The notes under the pieces: generated by a model
Told to the model about the DNA's origin: nothing
Database searches by the model: none
What the model saw: only the letters and a program-made list of their open reading frames with translations
Source: an uncultured Bacteroidia bacterium
GTDB taxonomy: Bacteria; Bacteroidota; Bacteroidia; Bacteroidales; F082
Length of the DNA stretch: 64,000 nucleotides
Direction of reading: 5' to 3'
Assembly: GCA_902770835.1 (NCBI GenBank)
Contig: CACXUM010000019.1
Span: 1-64,000, forward strand
Shown: in pieces, positions 51,847-60,995 of the stretch
How positions within the stretch are numbered: position 1 is the first letter of the stretch
Layout of the letters: each line of letters opens with the position of its first letter
Translations under genes and position numbers: made by a program

Positions 51847-54573
51847 ATGAAAAAGTTATTTGCTACACTACTTCTAATGGCAATGGCAATGAGCGCCTCT
51901 GCCTATGATTTTTCTGCCGTGTGCGAAACAGGACAGACCTTGTATTACAACATTCTCAACGACCATGAAGTGGAAATAACCTATCCGAATAATGCAAATG
52001 GTGGTTGTTGGCTTGGCTATAATACACCTGCGGGCAATCTCAGCATCCCCGCAACAGTTGTGAATGAAGGTATCTCTTATGTTGTGGTGTCTGTTGGAAA
52101 TCGTGCGTTTTATCAATGCTTTGACCTTACTGGCGTGGAAATTCCAAATACTATCATTTCCCTTCAGGAACAAGCATTTGCAGGCGCAGGACTTACTTCA
52201 TTGGAAATTCCTAATTCCGTGACATCAATTGACGGATGGGCTTTTAATGCTTGTACTAATCTCTTGTCCCTCACCATTGGAGCTTCGGTTTCCACCATTG
52301 GATCAGGAGCTTTCGCAAGTTGCTGGAACTTGCAAAACATCCATTGCAATACACCAACACCGCCCAGTTATGCCTTTTTCTATGGTTTTGGAGGTCTTTT
52401 TAACGAAAATATATTTAGAGGTGTCCATAGTTACATCCCTGTTTATGTCAATTGTCTTTCTCTCAACCAATTCCAGTCAAATCCTCAATGGAAGCAGTTT
52501 ACCAATTTAATAGGTATGTTTGTTGGAGTTCCTGAGCTGAATGTGTGTTGCAATATTTCAGGATTTGGGACTACCGAGATAGTCTCACTTCCAGAAGATT
52601 GTGACCATTACACCGCTACGGTACGAGCCATCCCGAATCCAGGGCATGAATTCAGTTATTGGAAAAAGGGTATTGAAATGGTCTCCTTTTCACCGGAATA
52701 CACCTTTGCTTTAGATCAAAACACGACTCTCGTTGCCTGTTTCGACAATGCCCCTATTGTCTATGACTCCATTGCCTTCCCCGACCATGTCATCGGACGC
52801 ATTTTTGATACTACCAGTCAAGTTTCCCATGAGCGTCCCTCCAACTTCATCTATGACACATTCGGGCAACTGATAAAGTATGATCTTCCAGGGGTTATTG
52901 TAAGCGACTATGTTTTTGTCGAAAACCCCACTTTGCCCAACGGCATCCAAACAACTCGTTTCTACTACCCTGACATAGAAGAGCCTGAGTGGTTTTTCTA
53001 CACATACGATAACAATAGGATAAAGCATAGTGAGAAATTTGCTGAGGGTATGGCCAGAGTGTTTGCATACGATTATTACTATGATGAGAATTGGCACATC
53101 ATTAAAAAAGACAGGATTAATATTGATGGACGAATAATTGAACAAAACCTTTTTGAATATGCAGATAACTACAGGACCAAGATAGATTCATATTACGACT
53201 TATTTCACTTATACCCAAACGAGTTACTAAAAATGCAGACAACGAGCCATTATAATGAACGGCTGCAAATATTATCTTCACAAGTCGATACATACGACGA
53301 AGCAGGTGACATCACTTCCAAAGTATTGGATACTTATTCATACGCCTCAAACAATAAGACAGAAAGCATCATCACCCAAACCTTCACCGAAGAAGAATGG
53401 GTCAACACGAAAATTGTCCGTTTTGTTTATGATGACAAGAACCGAGTTGTCGAATACAAAACAGGAATATGGTCGCCTGAAAACCAAGATTGGAATATCA
53501 CCAGAAAAACCGTTTATGACTTCAACGACGAAGAGCAAAAACTCATTGTGTCGTTCTTTCAGAAAAGCGGTGACGAATGGGTATGGCATCATTATACAGG
53601 CCAGCAACCCATCTTCTTTGAACCAGGCTTGGATGAATGGGAAAAGGCAATTTATAGTTATCATGGTTTTGGAATCAACCAATTTGAAATCACCCTGCAT
53701 TATATGACGAAAGAAAAAGAAGAGGTGTTCCCGAGTCAATCGGAATGGTACTACGAAATCCAAAACGACGATGGCAGCATCACCTACCAGCACCTTGAAT
53801 ATGTTGCCGACACGGTGTTTGAAGGCGGGAACCGCCCAAAAATCATCGTGCGCAGCAACACACATTACGACCGCGACACAACTATGGAAGTAACTCACGA
53901 ATATATCTACGAAGAAGGCGGCAAAGTGTATTGGTGGAACAAAGACCTTGAAGAGTTTACGATTCTCTACGATTATGCCGCCGAAGTTGGCGACGAATGG
54001 GAAATCAAGGTGGGAACGGAAAGTATCACGGTTCATGTTGACGAAGTGGATGTTTTCGAATATGATGGCGATACCCGTAAACGATTGCATATTAGCGATA
54101 TAGGAGATGTGTTTGGCGGTGACATCGTGGTAGGTTTCGGCCACATGACCAATTTCTTCCCCGAAAAACTGATGAACCAAGGCAAAGGCTACCGCGTGGA
54201 AGGCTTACGTTGCTATTGGGTAGAAGACGCACTGCTCTACCACAACGGCGACGGCGATTGCGATGCAATTTATGACGAATTGCATGGCATTGAGGAAGAT
54301 GACCCCTCGGCTTCTTCGACAGGCTCAGGAACCGAAGGCTCAGGGGCCTTAACGGTCTATCCCAATCCGGCAAACAATGTTTTGTTTTTAGAGACGCGGC
54401 GCGCCACGTCTCTACCAGCGGAACAGGAATACCGCATCACCAACCTCATGGGACAAACCTTGCTGCAAGGCACAATCACCGCTGAAAACCAGCAGATTAA
54501 TATTGAAAAATTGCCTGCGGGGATGTATTTCTTTAGCGTAGATGGTGAAACAGTGAAATTTGTGGTGAAATGA
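51847..54573 (+). CDS. BspA-type LRR surface protein with T9SS sorting domain
   Basis: 908 residues. Signal peptide (M-K-K-L-F-A to M-S-A-S-A). BspA/LRR_5 repeats near 65-180 (for example L-T-S-L-E-I-P-N-S-V-T-S-I). An InlB-like beta-repeat region follows near 225-300, then Tyr-rich YD-like repeats, then a module W-Y-Y-E-I-Q-N-D-D-G-S-I-T-Y-Q-H (about 635-800) shared with 57318-59627, and a T9SS type A domain. Probably secreted to the surface for adhesion or matrix binding. Two palindromic repeats lie in frame before the sorting domain (54314-54334, 54390-54413). Confidence 0.75.
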   Translation: MKKLFATLLLMAMAMSASAYDFSAVCETGQTLYYNILNDHEVEITYPNNANGGCWLGYNTPAGNLSIPATVVNEGISYVVVSVGNRAFYQCFDLTGVEIPNTIISLQEQAFAGAGLTSLEIPNSVTSIDGWAFNACTNLLSLTIGASVSTIGSGAFASCWNLQNIHCNTPTPPSYAFFYGFGGLFNENIFRGVHSYIPVYVNCLSLNQFQSNPQWKQFTNLIGMFVGVPELNVCCNISGFGTTEIVSLPEDCDHYTATVRAIPNPGHEFSYWKKGIEMVSFSPEYTFALDQNTTLVACFDNAPIVYDSIAFPDHVIGRIFDTTSQVSHERPSNFIYDTFGQLIKYDLPGVIVSDYVFVENPTLPNGIQTTRFYYPDIEEPEWFFYTYDNNRIKHSEKFAEGMARVFAYDYYYDENWHIIKKDRINIDGRIIEQNLFEYADNYRTKIDSYYDLFHLYPNELLKMQTTSHYNERLQILSSQVDTYDEAGDITSKVLDTYSYASNNKTESIITQTFTEEEWVNTKIVRFVYDDKNRVVEYKTGIWSPENQDWNITRKTVYDFNDEEQKLIVSFFQKSGDEWVWHHYTGQQPIFFEPGLDEWEKAIYSYHGFGINQFEITLHYMTKEKEEVFPSQSEWYYEIQNDDGSITYQHLEYVADTVFEGGNRPKIIVRSNTHYDRDTTMEVTHEYIYEEGGKVYWWNKDLEEFTILYDYAAEVGDEWEIKVGTESITVHVDEVDVFEYDGDTRKRLHISDIGDVFGGDIVVGFGHMTNFFPEKLMNQGKGYRVEGLRCYWVEDALLYHNGDGDCDAIYDELHGIEEDDPSASSTGSGTEGSGALTVYPNPANNVLFLETRRATSLPAEQEYRITNLMGQTLLQGTITAENQQINIEKLPAGMYFFSVDGETVKFVVK
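54314..54334 (-). repeat. In-frame CTTCGACAGGCTCAG repeat
   Basis: Minus-strand copy of the CTGAGCCTGTCGAAG element, encoding part of S-S-T-G-S-G in the T9SS protein. Confidence 0.75.
54390..54413. repeat. In-frame palindrome of the AGAGACG...CGTCTCT type
   Basis: 24 bases with arms AGAGACG and CGTCTCT around GGCGCGCC, encoding part of E-T-R-R-A-T-S-L. It matches 59442-59469. Confidence 0.8.
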
Positions 54574-55913
54574 AAACTCGATGTATTATAATTGCGTTCT
54601 TTGTGATGGCAGGTCTGACAGCCTGCCACCACGAAGCACGCTACCTCAAAGAGGCTGAAACGCTTTATCAGCAAGGCCTTGAACAACGCGCCGCCAAACA
54701 GAGCGAAGCCGCCGCCGAGTCGTTCAGCCAAGCCTTGCTCGCCCTTGAGCAATGCAAGCCCGACAAACCCGAAACGAAACGGATGAAAGCCCAAATCGAG
54801 GACAACCTCGGCTTCTGCTACTGGAAGCACGAACTGTTTGAGGAAGCCCTGCCGCTGCACGAAGATGCCGCAAAGATAGCCCGCGAACTCGGCGACTCCA
54901 CCCTGTTGATGAACGCCCTGCGCAACTGCGGTAGGGCGGCGGCCTCATTGGGCGACATCGACGCGGCAGAACAACATTACGACGAAGCCCTCATCCTCGC
55001 CAAAGCCTTGAACAACAAAACAATGCAAAACGAAATCCTTTTGGAATCAAGTCGTGATGTGCTGTTGGTGACGGAAGATTTTAAGCAAGTGATTGAGCGC
55101 GTCAGTCAAGCCTTGGCCGACGGTGCTTCTGGCGATGGTCCACTGACTTTGGGCTTGGCCTACTATTATTTGGAGCAAGACAGCCTCGCCATCGTCCACC
55201 TCACCGAAGCCACCCGAAACGAGATGGCTGGCGTGCGCATGTCGGCCTACCAAGCCCTTTGTTACTTGCATCAAATGCAAGGCGATTATGCGCAAGCCCT
55301 TGAATGTCACGAACTTTTCAACGAAAACATGATGCAGGCCGACCGCGAGCATCGCAGCGAACAGGTGCAGCGCATCAAGGCGGAATACGACCTGCAAATG
55401 CAGAAAAACAGCCTTGAAGCCGACCAAAAACTGCGAAGCCTTTACCTCTACCTCATCCTTGGCGGCTTGGTCGTGGCCTTGGCCGTTGTGCTATTGCTTT
55501 TGCGACAGAAAACGTTGAACGCCAAACTGAAAGCCGAGGAAATGAAGAACCAATTGGAAACGGCGTTGAAGAAAAACAAGGTGTATGTGACCGCCCTTGC
55601 CCTCACCGAACAAATCACCGCCTCGACCCTCGACTTCGACCTGAAAGAAACAGAATGGGACGACTTCGTGACGCTCATCGACAAGGTTTACAGCGACTTC
55701 ACCAAAAGGCTGATGGAAAAGTACCCCACCCTCACCAAGAGCGACCTGCAAATCTGCTGCCTCACCAAGCAAGGCTTCAGCAACCAAGTCATTTCCATAC
55801 TGATGAACCTGCAAACCAACAGCTACGCCCGCCGCAAGTCGCGCATCAAGCAAGAAAAGATGAACGGCTTGGAGGACGAGCGGAGTTTTGAAGAGATTAT
55901 CAACGGAATATAA
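54570..55913 (+). CDS. Membrane TPR protein with C-terminal HTH
   Basis: 447 residues. Lipoprotein-like signal (G-L-T-A-C-H-H, Cys about 19), tetratricopeptide repeats near 25-275 (for example A-A-E-Q-H-Y-D-E-A-L-I-L-A-K-A-L), a transmembrane helix near 292-312 (L-Y-L-I-L-G-G-L-V-V-A-L-A-V-V-L-L-L), a coiled-coil, and a C-terminal LuxR-like HTH region (T-K-S-D-L-Q-I-C-C-L-T-K-Q-G-F-S-N-Q). It starts inside the stop of the preceding surface-protein gene (ATGA). It may sense the envelope and regulate the adjacent surface genes; this is inference. Confidence 0.78.
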   Translation: MKTRCIIIAFFVMAGLTACHHEARYLKEAETLYQQGLEQRAAKQSEAAAESFSQALLALEQCKPDKPETKRMKAQIEDNLGFCYWKHELFEEALPLHEDAAKIARELGDSTLLMNALRNCGRAAASLGDIDAAEQHYDEALILAKALNNKTMQNEILLESSRDVLLVTEDFKQVIERVSQALADGASGDGPLTLGLAYYYLEQDSLAIVHLTEATRNEMAGVRMSAYQALCYLHQMQGDYAQALECHELFNENMMQADREHRSEQVQRIKAEYDLQMQKNSLEADQKLRSLYLYLILGGLVVALAVVLLLLRQKTLNAKLKAEEMKNQLETALKKNKVYVTALALTEQITASTLDFDLKETEWDDFVTLIDKVYSDFTKRLMEKYPTLTKSDLQICCLTKQGFSNQVISILMNLQTNSYARRKSRIKQEKMNGLEDERSFEEIINGI

Positions 55914-55931
55914 ATCATAAAAATATATACC

Positions 55932-57305
55932 ATGAAAAAGTTATTCACAATCATAGTTTTAATGGCTTGGGTGATGAGCAGCATCGCTCAGGAAATCATT
56001 TGGCAACCTTCCTCCATCAACCTTCATTGGTTGGGTGGCGACGGACAGGAAAATGCCTTCTACGACCACGTGACACTCCAATACGACTCATGCGGCCACA
56101 TCTCCCAGTTGAAACACTCCATCAACTATCCTTATCCTCAAATCCAGGAGACAAGCTACGAGTACGATTCCGTCGGAAACCTTTCATACAAGTCTTACAG
56201 TTTTATACAAGGATCCAGTTGGGGTGGCAATTACTATTATTACACCTACGACCAACAATCCAATCTCACCGAACTGTATGTGGAAGAATGGGGGAGATTG
56301 TTTAATCACCGCCCCGTGAGCAAACGTGTCTATGAATATACGGACAACACGCCGACTAAAATGTACTATTACTATTTTGACTTGTGGGAAGGCGTGTTGG
56401 TTTTGTCCTACCACATAGACCATGTTTACTCGAGCGATGGGAAAACGAAAACAGAAACCAAGATTGCGGCCAACGACCTGCCTATGGAACGCAACACCTA
56501 CATCTATTCCGACAACAACGAACTGATGAACCAACTGCATGAAACCGTTGATTCGTTGAATCAGTTTGTGAATCAATACCTTATCAACTATGAATACAAC
56601 AATGACGAACTCATATCGAAAACTGAGATGGCTTGGTCTAAGGCGTTGTCAGCTTGGGTCGACTCGACCTACACGGAATTCCGTTACGAGAACGGTCTTC
56701 TCGTTGAAAAGGATTTCACTCGCTGGGCTGCAGACACGCTAAACACTCGAACCCAAGAGCAGCGCACCTACGACGATTATGGAAACTGCATCCTCATTTT
56801 ATATAAGGATTTGGTAAACGGAGCTTTAACTGAAACAAACAGAGCCTTTTATGCTTATGATGAAAACAACCTTTGCATTGCAGCCTTGGCACAAACCTAT
56901 TCCGATTCCGCTTGGGTGAAAGGCTTGTTCTCACATTCCGAGCAACTGTTTCTGAATGTTGGTTTCGACCATATCAACAAGGAATTGGGAACGCTCCAAA
57001 ACAGATTCAGAGCCGAAGTCGCTGGGTATGTATCCACGCCAAATCCCTATTTCGCAGTGACCGAAATACCCACAATCCACTGCACTACATTCCCTAATCC
57101 AGGGAACGGCGTCATGAAAGTGTCGTGCGATCTCGACAACGCCTCCATCCACATTTTTGACATGCACGGAAGGTGGGTTAAGTCGCAACGCATCAACAAT
57201 GGTATCACTCCCGTTGTGATGGATGACGCGCCCTCGGGTCTATACATTTGGCAAGTCTGGTCAGACGGAACCATGAAAACGTCAGGAAAATGGATTAACA
57301 ATTAA
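55932..57305 (+). CDS. Secreted protein with YD-like repeats and T9SS-type C-terminus
   Basis: 457 residues. Signal peptide (M-K-K-L-F-T-I to S-S-I-A-Q-E), Tyr/Asp-rich degenerate repeats through the middle (Y-D-S-C-G-H-I, Y-D-E-N-N-L-C), then a C-terminal I-H-I-F-D-M-H-G-R and S-G-L-Y-I-W-Q-V-W that fit a T9SS sorting domain. Same architecture as the gene at 24765 but without BspA repeats. It starts 18 bases after the TPR-HTH gene. Probably exported. Function unknown. Confidence 0.7.
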   Translation: MKKLFTIIVLMAWVMSSIAQEIIWQPSSINLHWLGGDGQENAFYDHVTLQYDSCGHISQLKHSINYPYPQIQETSYEYDSVGNLSYKSYSFIQGSSWGGNYYYYTYDQQSNLTELYVEEWGRLFNHRPVSKRVYEYTDNTPTKMYYYYFDLWEGVLVLSYHIDHVYSSDGKTKTETKIAANDLPMERNTYIYSDNNELMNQLHETVDSLNQFVNQYLINYEYNNDELISKTEMAWSKALSAWVDSTYTEFRYENGLLVEKDFTRWAADTLNTRTQEQRTYDDYGNCILILYKDLVNGALTETNRAFYAYDENNLCIAALAQTYSDSAWVKGLFSHSEQLFLNVGFDHINKELGTLQNRFRAEVAGYVSTPNPYFAVTEIPTIHCTTFPNPGNGVMKVSCDLDNASIHIFDMHGRWVKSQRINNGITPVVMDDAPSGLYIWQVWSDGTMKTSGKWINN

Positions 57306-57317
57306 AACTTTATGGTC

Positions 57318-59627
57318 ATGAAAAAACTCATTTTACTATCAGTCATTATGTGCCTTTCCCTAATTGGCACATCCCAAGAGAGCTATTTCGACTTTTCGGC
57401 TGCTAACGAGTCGGGGCAGATGCTGTATTACAACATCCTTGATTCCGTAGCCCACACTGTGGAATTCACCTGCCCGGGGCAAGTCGTAGACTATCAAAAT
57501 GGCTGGGAAGGCTATCAACAACCTACGGGTCAATTGATTCTGCCCTCCACCGTAAGCCACAACGGGCAAGACTACATAGTGGTCGCCGTAGGCGATAATG
57601 CATTCTATCGATGCGATGGGATCAGAGGCAACCTAAGCATCCCCTCTTCTGTAACACGTCTTGGAAAACGCTGCTTAGAATGGTTTAATGCTAACACGGA
57701 TACCTTGTTCCTTTCCGAAGGACTCATTGAAGCAGATGAGGAAGCTTGCGCTGGCACTCGTTTTTATATTGGCCATTTGCCCAGTACAATGGAAAAAATT
57801 GGCTTCGCGGCTTTTGCCGAAAAAGATTTCCCACGCCACCTCGTTCTTCCACAATCATTACGGATTATGGGAGCTGCCGCCTTTTCGGAGTGTTTTACCA
57901 TCAAAGAAGTGACCATCCCAGAAAATGTGGACAGCATCGGAGGAAACGCTTTCTATTTCAATACCCAATTGCAGCAAGTCAATTTCAATGCGAGGAATTG
58001 TGCCTACATCCACTCAAACGCTTTCCAAGACAGTAGCATCAAGCGTCTTGTGATAGGCGAGCAAGTGCAGTCTCTCGAATGTTGGATATATATCCCCGGT
58101 GTGTCTACGGTCACCTTCAAGGGACAAAACCCACCTGCCATCAACGAGAACTCCTTTGCATACTACAATGCCAACTTTTATGTCCCAAAAGGTTGTTGGG
58201 AAAGATACCACAACGCGCCGCATTGGGCCAATATCACCAAATTATTTGAGCTGCCAGGAAGCTTCGCATCTGAAGGCGCCGAATGGTATTTCAACAAGCT
58301 CTCAACGCAATCCATCCTAAACGACTATCATCGCATGGAGGTGTTGGGCAAAGACACAATAATCGTGAACGGTGAAGCGACGGAAGTTTCAGTCATCAGC
58401 AACCCGTTACATTCCGACACGTTACAATTAGTGTATGAAAAGGACGATGTTGTATATTGGTACAACCCCGTAAAACATTCTTTTACGACCTTATATGACT
58501 ATAATGCAAGGGTTGGCGATTCGTGGACTGTTTCTATCGACACCGTCGATTATGACATTTTGGTGATTGCCATCCAAAACGTCATCTACAATCACCGCTC
58601 CTACCAAATCCAATGGGTTCGCAACATAAGCCCCGGAATGAGTTTCGACGGCAGAATCATCAAGGGAATAGGTTATGAACACGGCATATTCCCATTTGCC
58701 ATGCAACCAGATTCCCAAGACACGACTTATATCAATGGCATTAGATGCTATCTGGAAAACGACACCATCATGTACCACAATGGTTATTTGGATTGTGACC
58801 AAGTTGTCGGCTGGAATGGTTTTGAATGGTACTACGAAATCCAAAACGATGATGGGAGCACTACCTACCAACACTTGGAATACACGTCTGACACCACCAT
58901 CAACGGCAAACGCCCGAAAATCATCGTGCGCAGCAACACGCACTACGACCGCGATACTGTCACAGAAGTGACGCACGAATACATCTATGAGGAAAACGGG
59001 AAGGTGTATTGGTGGAACAAACAACTGCAACAGTTCACCACATTGTATAATTATGCAGCTGAGATAGGCGACGAATGGGAAGTCTTGGTGGGTACGGAAA
59101 GACTGTCCATGCATGTTGACACCGTGGAAAATATCGAACACGAAGGAAACCCGTACACCTTGCTGCGGGTAAGCGACGCAGACGGCCTCTTCAGCGGCGA
59201 CATCGTGTGTGGCATCGGCCACATGACGAGTTTCTTCCCTGAGCGACTAATGAACCGAGACAAAAACTACCGCGTGGAAGGCATGAGGTGTTATTGGGTG
59301 GATGGAGAATTGGTCTTCAAACTCGGCGACAAGGACTGCGACGAGGTGTATGAACAACTGCACAACGGCGTAGAGGACAGCCCTTCGGCAGGCTCAGATA
59401 CCTTCACGGTCTATCCCAATCCAGCAAACAATGTTTTGTTTGTAGAGACGCGGCACGCCACGTCTCTACCAGCGGAACAGAAATACCGAATCACCAACCT
59501 CATGGGACAAACCTTGCTGCAAGGCTGCATCGATGCCGAAATCCAGCAGATTAATATTGAAAAACTGCCTGCGGGGATGTATTTCGTCAGCGTGGATGGA
59601 CAAACTTTGAAATTTGTGGTGAAATAA
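57318..59627 (+). CDS. BspA-type LRR surface protein with T9SS sorting domain (paralog of 51847)
   Basis: About 769 residues from ATG 57318 (57312 is possible). Signal peptide, then BspA-type LRR repeats near 85-235 (F-R-G-N-L-S-I-P-S-S-V-T-R-L-type units). After that, near 505-670, it shares the module W-Y-Y-E-I-Q-N-D-D-G-S with 51847-54573, and it ends in a T9SS type A domain with the same palindromic repeats in frame (59381-59397, 59442-59469). Probably a surface adhesin-like protein. The InlB-like repeat block of the paralog is absent. Confidence 0.75.
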   Translation: MKKLILLSVIMCLSLIGTSQESYFDFSAANESGQMLYYNILDSVAHTVEFTCPGQVVDYQNGWEGYQQPTGQLILPSTVSHNGQDYIVVAVGDNAFYRCDGIRGNLSIPSSVTRLGKRCLEWFNANTDTLFLSEGLIEADEEACAGTRFYIGHLPSTMEKIGFAAFAEKDFPRHLVLPQSLRIMGAAAFSECFTIKEVTIPENVDSIGGNAFYFNTQLQQVNFNARNCAYIHSNAFQDSSIKRLVIGEQVQSLECWIYIPGVSTVTFKGQNPPAINENSFAYYNANFYVPKGCWERYHNAPHWANITKLFELPGSFASEGAEWYFNKLSTQSILNDYHRMEVLGKDTIIVNGEATEVSVISNPLHSDTLQLVYEKDDVVYWYNPVKHSFTTLYDYNARVGDSWTVSIDTVDYDILVIAIQNVIYNHRSYQIQWVRNISPGMSFDGRIIKGIGYEHGIFPFAMQPDSQDTTYINGIRCYLENDTIMYHNGYLDCDQVVGWNGFEWYYEIQNDDGSTTYQHLEYTSDTTINGKRPKIIVRSNTHYDRDTVTEVTHEYIYEENGKVYWWNKQLQQFTTLYNYAAEIGDEWEVLVGTERLSMHVDTVENIEHEGNPYTLLRVSDADGLFSGDIVCGIGHMTSFFPERLMNRDKNYRVEGMRCYWVDGELVFKLGDKDCDEVYEQLHNGVEDSPSAGSDTFTVYPNPANNVLFVETRHATSLPAEQKYRITNLMGQTLLQGCIDAEIQQINIEKLPAGMYFVSVDGQTLKFVVK
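59381..59397 (-). repeat. In-frame CTTCGGCAGGCTCAG repeat
   Basis: Variant of the dispersed CTGAGCCTGTCGAAG element, encoding S-P-S-A-G-S in the T9SS protein. Confidence 0.7.
59442..59469. repeat. In-frame GTAGAGACG...CGTCTCTAC palindrome
   Basis: 28 bases with arms GTAGAGACG and CGTCTCTAC, encoding E-T-R-H-A-T-S-L. Same position in the protein as the copy at 54390-54413. Confidence 0.8.
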
Positions 59628-59634
59628 CACGGAA

Positions 59635-59703
59635 CTTGTAGGGCTGTCGTACCACGGCAGCCGTCTGAAAAAAACGGCTGCCACGATGTGACAGTCCTAC
59701 AAG
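59635..59703. terminator. Large imperfect hairpin between convergent genes
   Basis: 30-base arms beginning CTTGTAGG and ending CCTACAAG, with inner GGCAGCCGT and ACGGCTGCC and about seven mismatches. It closes both the 57318 gene and the 59706 gene. Related to the hairpin at 22176-22202. Confidence 0.7.
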
Positions 59704-59705
59704 CA

Positions 59706-60875
59706 TCAATAATTCAGCCCGAAAGCCCAAATGGGAATCACATTGCCGTAGCCATATTCGATGTCGTCCTTCACTACATAGCCTTCCCTTGCATCGGTAA
59801 TCTGTTTCTTTCCCTTGCTCTTCCCGCCCACCTCAAAAGTCTTACCCTGAACCTCAAAATCGGAAATGGGCGACGACACAACTTTATGATTTACACGCAT
59901 TTGGTTGAGGAAAAAAGTTTCCCGCAGCGTTCCCGCATCTTCCTGGCCTTCACCTAAATTGTACATCAGATTCGTGTTGTCCAAATACACTTTCTCCACT
60001 TTTCCGAGCTCGCCCAAGCCACCTGTCCCGTCGCGCAATTGGGCCAACAAGCCCGCTTTTTCCATATAAACAAGGTAATCCTCCACATTGTTTCTGCTGG
60101 CCTGAATCTGGCTTCCCAAACTTGACATATTGGGCTTGTAAGGCACCAATCCGGCAATAATCGCCATCAGTTTTTTCAGTTTTCTTGCCGTACCGATGTT
60201 CATGCCTGCAAACTGCGGAATGTCGACTTCAATCGTTCTTGTAATCACCTGACTCAACTCTGTTTCAAAGTCAAGGTCTTGACTGAAAGGGTAATAGCCT
60301 TCTTTCAAATACTGCTTGAAATACACCAAAGGATGGCTTACACCCGGAATTTTCGCTTCATGGTTCAAGATTTGCTCCATGCTTAAAACGGGCGTTTCAA
60401 TGTGGTGCCGAATGGCCAAAAATTCACGGAACGACAAACCTTGCATCATGTATTTCGGTGCCCGCCGACTCAGGTCGGCCTCGCCTTTCTCGATGTCGAG
60501 GATGGACGAACCCGTGAAATAAACATGCAAGTCGGGAAACGAATCGTACATCAGTTTCAGTTCCTGCGACCAATTGGCATATTTGTGTACCTCATCGATA
60601 AACAAAAACTTTCCGCCGTTTTTATTGAAACTTTCCGCCATTTCATACAAGCTGTAGGTCGAAAAATACAGGTGATCCGCCGTCACATACAACGTGTCGT
60701 GAAGTGAATGGCACTTTTTGATGTGCTGAAGAAACAGCGTCGTTTTGCCCACGCCTCTTGGTCCGACCAAGCCCAACATGCGGTTATTCCATTGAATGTC
60801 AGCATACTTGTAACGGACAAACTCGCTCGTTGTCGTGTCAAGTTGCTTCTGCATAAACTCATACAACTTTTCCAT
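59706..60875 (-). CDS. AAA_14/DUF4143 ATPase (paralog of 10932-12137)
   Basis: 389 residues. Walker A G-P-R-G-V-G-K-T near 37-44, Walker B F-L-F-I-D-E-V-H-K near 88-96, sensor-like T-G-S-S-I-L-D-I near 117-124, then a DUF4143 C-terminal region with E-G-Y-Y-P-F-S. It shares length and layout with the ATPase at 10932, so the two are paralogs. Function unknown. The -7 box (TAATTTTG on the minus strand) is at 60896-60903, directly below the iterated repeats at 60910-60992. Confidence 0.85.
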   Translation of the reverse strand: MEKLYEFMQKQLDTTTSEFVRYKYADIQWNNRMLGLVGPRGVGKTTLFLQHIKKCHSLHDTLYVTADHLYFSTYSLYEMAESFNKNGGKFLFIDEVHKYANWSQELKLMYDSFPDLHVYFTGSSILDIEKGEADLSRRAPKYMMQGLSFREFLAIRHHIETPVLSMEQILNHEAKIPGVSHPLVYFKQYLKEGYYPFSQDLDFETELSQVITRTIEVDIPQFAGMNIGTARKLKKLMAIIAGLVPYKPNMSSLGSQIQASRNNVEDYLVYMEKAGLLAQLRDGTGGLGELGKVEKVYLDNTNLMYNLGEGQEDAGTLRETFFLNQMRVNHKVVSSPISDFEVQGKTFEVGGKSKGKKQITDAREGYVVKDDIEYGYGNVIPIWAFGLNY

Positions 60876-60909
60876 TTTGCATTAATTTGACACCGCAAAA
60901 TTACTAAAA

Positions 60910-60992
60910 TTGCACTGTGTGAGTGCAATTTTCTCAATTTTTTGCACTATGAGAGTGCATTTTCTCAGCTTTTTTGCACTATGAGAGTGCAA
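60910..60992 (-). repeat. Three 32-bp iterated palindromic repeats
   Basis: TTGCACT-N5-AGTGCA(A/T) begins at 60910, 60942 and 60974, exactly 32 bases apart. Two of the three cores are perfect palindromes (arms TTGCACT and AGTGCAA). The array lies just upstream of the -7 box of the ATPase gene. A strong candidate operator or iteron set. Confidence 0.8.
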
Positions 60993-60995
60993 TTT

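Noticed and set aside
60910-60992. CRISPR leader or origin iterons
   Set aside because: Only three units, no spacers, no Rep or Cas gene. The operator reading fits better.
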